Source of the DNA: Dehalococcoidia bacterium
GTDB taxonomy: Bacteria; Chloroflexota; Dehalococcoidia; Tepidiformales; Tepidiformaceae
Direction: 5' to 3'
NCBI GenBank assembly: GCA_007126855.1
Contig: SLAK01000276.1
Location: 1 to 8,247 of the forward strand
DNA: 8,247 nt
Shown: positions 5,015 to 8,247 of the stretch, piece by piece
Layout: each line of letters opens with the position of its first letter
Position numbering within the stretch: the first letter of the stretch is position 1
Notes under the pieces: generated by a model
What the model saw: the letters and a program-made list of their open reading frames with translations, nothing else
Database searches by the model: none
What the model was told of the DNA's origin: nothing
Made by a program: the position numbers and the translations under genes

Positions 5015-6781
5015 CTATGACCCGCGCCTTTCGGCTTCCCCCTCACCCATCACCACCACGAGTTCCTCGCTGCCGTGGATGCCGCGGACGATCTTTTTCT
5101 CGATGTCGGCGGTGCGGCTGGCGCCGGTGAGAATGAGCGCGTCCCCGTCGCCGAGATAGGGTTCGACCTGGTGCGGGTATTCAACAATGGTGGCCGGGTC
5201 GAGGTCGACGACGACACGCCTTGCGGCGAGCAGCTCGCGGCGGTTGGCCATCTCCCCGGTGAGCACGACGCTGCCGGTGGAGGCGATTGCGGCGGTCGCC
5301 TTGAGGCGGCGGTCCCCCTCCTGGAGCGTTGCCTGTTCGGCGATGGTCACGCCCAGCAGTCCCGCGCGCGCCCGGAAGAGGTCGGGCAGGCCGGTGTCCG
5401 GTATCGCGGGAGGCACGGTGGTGGGCTTCGGTTCGGCCTGTGGCGCCGAAGCGCGCAGCATGTCCAGACTGTGGCGGGCGCCGCTCCGGGGCAGCCGTTT
5501 GCCGACGAGCCGCCCGAAGCCCGGGGCGAGACCGGCCGCCTTGATGCCGATGCGAGCGAAGCGCTCGGCCATGCGGCCACGCCGGCCCGAGCCCAGGCTC
5601 CGCGCCCACATCGCCCAGGCGGCTCGTTCCACGCGGTTGCCGGCGCGATGGTCCTCAACCGCGTCGCCGCGAAGGTCGAGCAGCATACGGTGCAGGGGGA
5701 TGCCGACGGGGCAAATCTCGGTGCAGGCGCCGCAGAGGCTTGATGCGAAGGGCAGATCGTCGGCACGGCCATCGCGCCACAGGAGCGGCGAAATGACGGC
5801 GCCGATGGGTCCCATGTAGGGGGAGCCGAAGCTCAGCCCGCCCGCGGCGCGGTAGACGGGGCAGGTGTTCATGCAGGCGCCGCAGCGGATGCAGCGCAGC
5901 GCATCGCGGTAGCGCCGGTCGGCGGCGATGGCGCTGCGCCCGTGGTCGACAAAGACGACGTGCCGTTCCTGGCCGGGCAATGGCTCGCCCAGGAAGTGGG
6001 TGAAGGCCGTAAGCGGTTGGGCGGTGGCATTGGCCGCGAGCACTTCGAGCACGGACAGCGCGCCCGCCTCGTCCGCCACCACTTTTTCGATGCCGGTGAT
6101 GACGATGTGGAGCCTTGGGTGGCTCACGCCGAGGGCGACGTTGCCTTCGTTTTCCACGATGGCGATGCGGCCGGAGGATGCAATGACGGCGTTGGCGCCG
6201 GTGATCGCGGCGTCGCACCGGGTGAAGTAATCGCCGACCACGTCGCGCACATAGCGGGAGAGCTGTTCGGGGTCGTCGGTATCCAGGCTGGCGCCGGTGC
6301 GGTTGAGGAGTTCGCGGATACGCGCGCGGTTGAGATGCAGCGCCGGGGCGGTGATGTGGCTGGGGCCCCGGCCGTCGACGTCTACGATGTATTCGCCGAT
6401 GTCGGTTTCGAGCACGTCAATACGCGCGTTGCGCAGCGCGTGGGTGAGGCCGACCTCTTCCGCGACCATGGACTTCGATTTTGCGACGCGCTTTGCGCTG
6501 CCCAGGAGCAGTTCCACAATCGCCACGGCGTCTTCCGCGCTTGCGGCGCGGTGGTAACCGATGCTGCGTTCGGCGAGTTTCTCGCGCACCTCGGCGTGGA
6601 GCCGGGCCATGTTGTCAACGGCGTGGGTGCGGGCGTCCTGGGCGCGTTGCGCGGCGTCGGCCGGCGCGCGGGAGAGCATGGCGTGTGAATCGACCACGAG
6701 CTGGCGCATGAGCGGCAAGACGCCCGGGTCTTCGCCGCGTGCCTCGATGTCCTGTGCCGCGCGTTCACGGAAGCTGCTCAT
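5015..6781 (-). CDS. LutB-LutC fusion: LUD-domain iron-sulfur protein of L-lactate oxidation
   Basis: This 588-residue protein combines LutB with a C-terminal LutC-like module. LutA, LutB and LutC together oxidise L-lactate to pyruvate in the cytoplasm. Residues about 75-290 form the LutB LUD domain (ITGANAV, IVENEGN, HIVITGIEKV). The iron-sulfur region follows: CIRCGACMNTCP with Cys297, 300, 303 and 307, and SSLCGACTEICP with Cys350, 353 and 357. Residues about 360-460 correspond to the LutB tail and a proline-rich linker. From about 460 to 580 the sequence matches the end of LutC: IASTGSVVLTG, then TGASRTADIEKKIVRGIHG and the ELVVVM strand. The LutC part lacks most of the usual N-terminal half. 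The familiar AETGT signature of LUD domains is ASSGR in the first module and ASTGS in the second. The start at 6781 is fixed by the ATGA overlap with lutA. The open frame extends upstream to 6994, but that part lies inside lutA and is arginine-rich shadow sequence. Confidence 0.92.
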   Translation of the reverse strand: MSSFRERAAQDIEARGEDPGVLPLMRQLVVDSHAMLSRAPADAAQRAQDARTHAVDNMARLHAEVREKLAERSIGYHRAASAEDAVAIVELLLGSAKRVAKSKSMVAEEVGLTHALRNARIDVLETDIGEYIVDVDGRGPSHITAPALHLNRARIRELLNRTGASLDTDDPEQLSRYVRDVVGDYFTRCDAAITGANAVIASSGRIAIVENEGNVALGVSHPRLHIVITGIEKVVADEAGALSVLEVLAANATAQPLTAFTHFLGEPLPGQERHVVFVDHGRSAIAADRRYRDALRCIRCGACMNTCPVYRAAGGLSFGSPYMGPIGAVISPLLWRDGRADDLPFASSLCGACTEICPVGIPLHRMLLDLRGDAVEDHRAGNRVERAAWAMWARSLGSGRRGRMAERFARIGIKAAGLAPGFGRLVGKRLPRSGARHSLDMLRASAPQAEPKPTTVPPAIPDTGLPDLFRARAGLLGVTIAEQATLQEGDRRLKATAAIASTGSVVLTGEMANRRELLAARRVVVDLDPATIVEYPHQVEPYLGDGDALILTGASRTADIEKKIVRGIHGSEELVVVMGEGEAERRGS

Positions 6782-7497
6782 GGGAGCGCCCTCGCGAGCA
6801 CTTCGGCCATGCTCCAGGTTTCGATGCGGAGCCGCTCTTCGCGCGCGGCGGTCTCCAGGTGGAGCAGGCACGAGAGATCGGCCGAGACGAGGACGCGGGC
6901 GCCGGTCTGCCGGACGTCGGCGAGTTTGCAGGCGGACATTTCGCGGGAGACTTCGGGGAACTTGACGCTGAAGGTGCCGCCGAAGCCGCAGCATTCGTCT
7001 TCGTGGGTGAGTGTGCGCACCTCCAGCTCGCCGATGGAGCCCAGCAGGTCCTTTACGGTCAGCGTGATGCCGAGCTCGCGGCGGCCGTGGCAGGAATCGT
7101 GGTAAGCGACGACGCCGGGCAGGCTGAGCTCGAGGGATTCACGTTTCGGGTGATTCGCGACATAAGAGCAGAATTCAACGAAGCGCCGCGAGCGGATGTC
7201 GGCGGTCCTGCGCCGGTCGCGCTCGAAAAGGCCGGGCAGGTAGTGCCGTATCATGCTGGTGCAGGAGCCGGAGGGGACGACGATGGTGTCGACGTCGGTG
7301 GCGGCACGGAGCGCCTGGCGCCCGACGCGCCGGGCTTCTTCGCGGAAGCCGCTGTTAAAAGCGGGCTGGCCACAGCAGAGCCCGTCGATTGCCTCGACGG
7401 TGTCGCCCAGGGCTTCCAGCACGCGCCGTGCATGTAACGCGTCGTCCGGGCGGGCGACAGCCATGTAGCAGGGAATGAAAAGTCCCACGGTGGCCAT
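6778..7497 (-). CDS. lutA: LutA: CCG-domain iron-sulfur subunit of the L-lactate oxidation complex
   Basis: LutA is the small Fe-S oxidoreductase subunit that works with LutB and LutC in converting L-lactate to pyruvate. The protein has 239 residues, the usual length. It has two CCG domains of the heterodisulfide-reductase/GlpC/GlcF type: CCGQPAFNSG at 41-50 with Cys79 (SGSC), then DSCHGRRELG with Cys136 and DECCGFGGTFSVKFP with Cys169-Cys170. MATVGLFIPCYMA is the expected family N terminus. An in-frame ATG at 7548 would add 17 residues (beginning MATPSCGPAA) that are not family-like, so 7497 is chosen. There is no ribosome site before 7497, but a promoter-like -10 lies seven bases upstream, suggesting a leaderless mRNA. 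Its TGA overlaps the lutBC ATG (ATGA, 6778-6781), which indicates translational coupling. A glycolate-oxidase-type or other 2-hydroxyacid complex is a less likely alternative. Confidence 0.93.
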   Translation of the reverse strand: MATVGLFIPCYMAVARPDDALHARRVLEALGDTVEAIDGLCCGQPAFNSGFREEARRVGRQALRAATDVDTIVVPSGSCTSMIRHYLPGLFERDRRRTADIRSRRFVEFCSYVANHPKRESLELSLPGVVAYHDSCHGRRELGITLTVKDLLGSIGELEVRTLTHEDECCGFGGTFSVKFPEVSREMSACKLADVRQTGARVLVSADLSCLLHLETAAREERLRIETWSMAEVLARALP

Positions 7498-7504
7498 GGC
7501 CGTC

Positions 7505-7534
7505 ACGCTATCCTGCGAAGCGGCAGGCCCGCAA
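7505..7534 (-). promoter_or_regulatory. Predicted lutA promoter giving a leaderless transcript
   Basis: On the minus strand TTGCGG (7534-7529), an 18-base spacer and TAGCGT (7510-7505) are followed after seven bases by the lutA ATG at 7497. Transcription would begin at or one base before the start codon. This agrees with the absence of any purine-rich ribosome site and with the family-based choice of this start. Confidence 0.45.
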
Positions 7535-7569
7535 CTAGGCGTCGCCATTTGGGAGGCGGCTTCCGCGTT

Positions 7570-7598
7570 TTGCGCCAGGGTGTGGGAAGCGTTAAGCT
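7570..7598 (+). promoter_or_regulatory. Predicted promoter of the CDGSH protein gene
   Basis: TTGCGC (7570-7575) and TAAGCT (7593-7598) are 17 bases apart. Transcription would start near 7605, leaving about 38 bases of leader with a GGGGGA ribosome site at 7631-7635. It is divergent from the lutA promoter in the 145-base gap, with about 35 bases between the two -35 elements. Confidence 0.45.
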
Positions 7599-7642
7599 AA
7601 CCAAAGAGAAGTAACTACTGAATCACAAGTGGGGGAATGCCA

Positions 7643-7846
7643 ATGGCTGATGCCAGCATCAAAGTGAATGACAACGGCCCAATCCTTGTGCAGGGGACCT
7701 TCCAGCTGCTCGATGGCGAAGGCAACCCGATGGACACGAAAGAAACCATCGCGCTGTGTCGCTGCGGGCAGTCTTCGAACAAGCCGTTCTGCGACGGCAC
7801 CCACGGGAAGGTGGGTTTCCAGTCGGCCTGCCGCCGCCAGGCGTGA
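7643..7846 (+). CDS. Small CDGSH-type iron-sulfur protein
   Basis: This 67-residue protein contains one complete CDGSH motif, CRCGQSSNKPFCDGTH, which fits C-x-C-x2-(S/T)-x3-P-x-C-D-G-(S/A/T)-H exactly. In this family the three cysteines and the final histidine hold a redox-active 2Fe-2S cluster, as in mitoNEET. Bacterial single-motif versions are soluble and have mostly unknown partners. The N-terminal half (GPILVQGTFQLLDGEGNP) is the beta-rich segment usual in bacterial members, and there is no membrane segment. An ATG at 7637 in the same frame would add two residues, but the GGGGG run ends one base before it. The ATG at 7643 stands at a proper distance (about seven bases), so it is preferred. 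It is divergent from lutA, and any functional link to that Fe-S complex is only suggested by position. Confidence 0.93.
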   Translation: MADASIKVNDNGPILVQGTFQLLDGEGNPMDTKETIALCRCGQSSNKPFCDGTHGKVGFQSACRRQA

Positions 7847-7876
7847 GCTTCCGCGCCGGAGCAGGTCTGGCCGTGC

Positions 7877-7882
7877 TACCCT
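7877..7882 (+). promoter_or_regulatory. Possible -10 element of the enoyl-CoA hydratase gene
   Basis: TACCCT in GCTACCCTCG sits 28 bases before the ATG and resembles the TACAAT-CG context of the hydrolase promoter. No convincing -35 is present at 16-18 bases, so the call is weak. A strong ribosome site AGGAGG lies at 7900-7905, five bases before the start. Confidence 0.3.
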
Positions 7883-7910
7883 CGCGCTACTGCAAAACGA
7901 GGAGGGTGGC

Positions 7911-8247
7911 ATGGACTACCAGCAGATCCGCTATGAGCAGCGCGGGAGCGTTGGCCTCATCACGCTGAACCGCCCGGAGCGCTTGAACGCTTGGACGGAC
8001 CAGATGCAAGAAGAACTACGCCACGCGGTGGAGCACGCCAATGCGGAGCCGTCGATCGGCGCGGTGGTGTTCACCGGCGAAGGGCGCGCCTATTGCGCCG
8101 GCGCAGACATCTCCGGCTGGGCCAACCAGATTGAGCGTGGAGAGGAACGCCGGGGGAGCGCCACCCGCGGCGACGACAACTGGGTGAAATTCATCCAGCG
8201 GCAGCCCAAGCCGACGATCGCGGCGCTGAACGGCGCCGCTGTGGGCA
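7911..8247 (+). CDS. Enoyl-CoA hydratase/isomerase (crotonase family), N-terminal part
   Basis: The first 112 codons are present and the gene runs off the end of the window. The protein starts MDYQQIRYEQRGSVGLITLN, the standard crotonase beginning, followed by RPERLNAW. The first oxyanion-hole segment is AYCAGADISGW (60-70), and KPTIAALNGAAVG (100-112) leads into the second. In this superfamily these loops stabilise the thioester enolate of acyl-CoA substrates; typical roles are hydration of enoyl-CoA in fatty-acid or amino-acid breakdown. The catalytic glutamate positions lie beyond the window, so hydratase, isomerase or another crotonase activity cannot be separated. The region between the two loops (about 70-92) is charged and rich in Arg, Glu and Asp, as often seen in the variable loop. 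The start is well fixed by AGGAGG at 7900-7905. Confidence 0.93.
   Translation, partial: MDYQQIRYEQRGSVGLITLNRPERLNAWTDQMQEELRHAVEHANAEPSIGAVVFTGEGRAYCAGADISGWANQIERGEERRGSATRGDDNWVKFIQRQPKPTIAALNGAAVG

Noticed and set aside
4297..5130. A 277-codon plus-strand frame opposite dam
   Set aside because: Antisense to a well-supported methyltransferase; composition is typical of a shadow frame.
5942..6688. A 248-codon plus-strand frame opposite lutBC
   Set aside because: Antisense shadow rich in Gly, Ala and Val without any motif; lutBC is strongly supported on the other strand.
6782..6994. Upstream extension of the lutBC frame by 71 codons
   Set aside because: Lies wholly inside lutA, is arginine/proline-rich, and the ATGA overlap at 6778-6781 with a family-like start gives the better start.
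6739..7437. A 232-codon plus-strand frame opposite lutA
   Set aside because: Shadow of lutA; no family resemblance.
1..8247. tRNA, rRNA, CRISPR array, insertion sequence, phage gene or riboswitch
   Set aside because: No cloverleaf, regular spacer-repeat series, transposase/integrase motif or terminal repeat was seen, and no gap exceeds about 145 bases.

Overview
This is a GC-rich bacterial chromosomal stretch that looks like an ordinary heterotroph with dense genes and short intergenic gaps (longest about 145 bases). Ten protein genes can be supported, including one cut off at each edge. The organism cannot be named from this window. The mix of luciferase-like monooxygenase, alpha/beta hydrolase, crotonase, CDGSH protein, RNase Sa-type ribonuclease and lactate-oxidation genes would fit a high-GC Chloroflexota (Dehalococcoidia-like) or an actinobacterium; this is a low-confidence inference. 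No phage, IS element, CRISPR array, tRNA or rRNA was seen.

Left part, plus strand (1-2947): the C-terminal end of a luciferase-like flavin monooxygenase; a complete aspartate-semialdehyde dehydrogenase (asd) with its own promoter-like site; twelve bases after it, a small secreted or membrane-anchored RNase Sa/barnase-fold protein whose catalytic glutamate position holds leucine; then an alpha/beta hydrolase behind a clear sigma-70-type promoter.

Middle, minus strand (7497 down to 2969): a four-gene run, lutA - lutBC - dam - flippase-like membrane protein. lutA and lutBC overlap by four bases (ATGA). LutA (CCG-domain Fe-S protein) and LutB (LUD domain plus Fe-S motifs) make up the L-lactate-oxidising iron-sulfur complex. 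The usual third subunit, LutC, is not a separate gene: a shortened LutC-like module is fused to the C terminus of LutB. The LUD signature is altered in both modules. A Dam-type adenine methyltransferase and a YbhN/AglD-type membrane protein follow. The membrane protein gene converges on the hydrolase gene with a 21-base gap.

Right part, plus strand (7643-8247): a small CDGSH iron-sulfur protein divergent from lutA, and the start of an enoyl-CoA hydratase cut by the window edge.

The plus-strand genes mostly have recognisable promoter-like sites (TTGNNN-like, about 17 bases, TANNNT) and purine-rich ribosome sites. lutA instead looks leaderless. The most interesting points are the LutB-LutC fusion with altered LUD signatures, the RNase homologue lacking its general base, and the placement of a solitary dam gene behind a lactate-oxidation operon.
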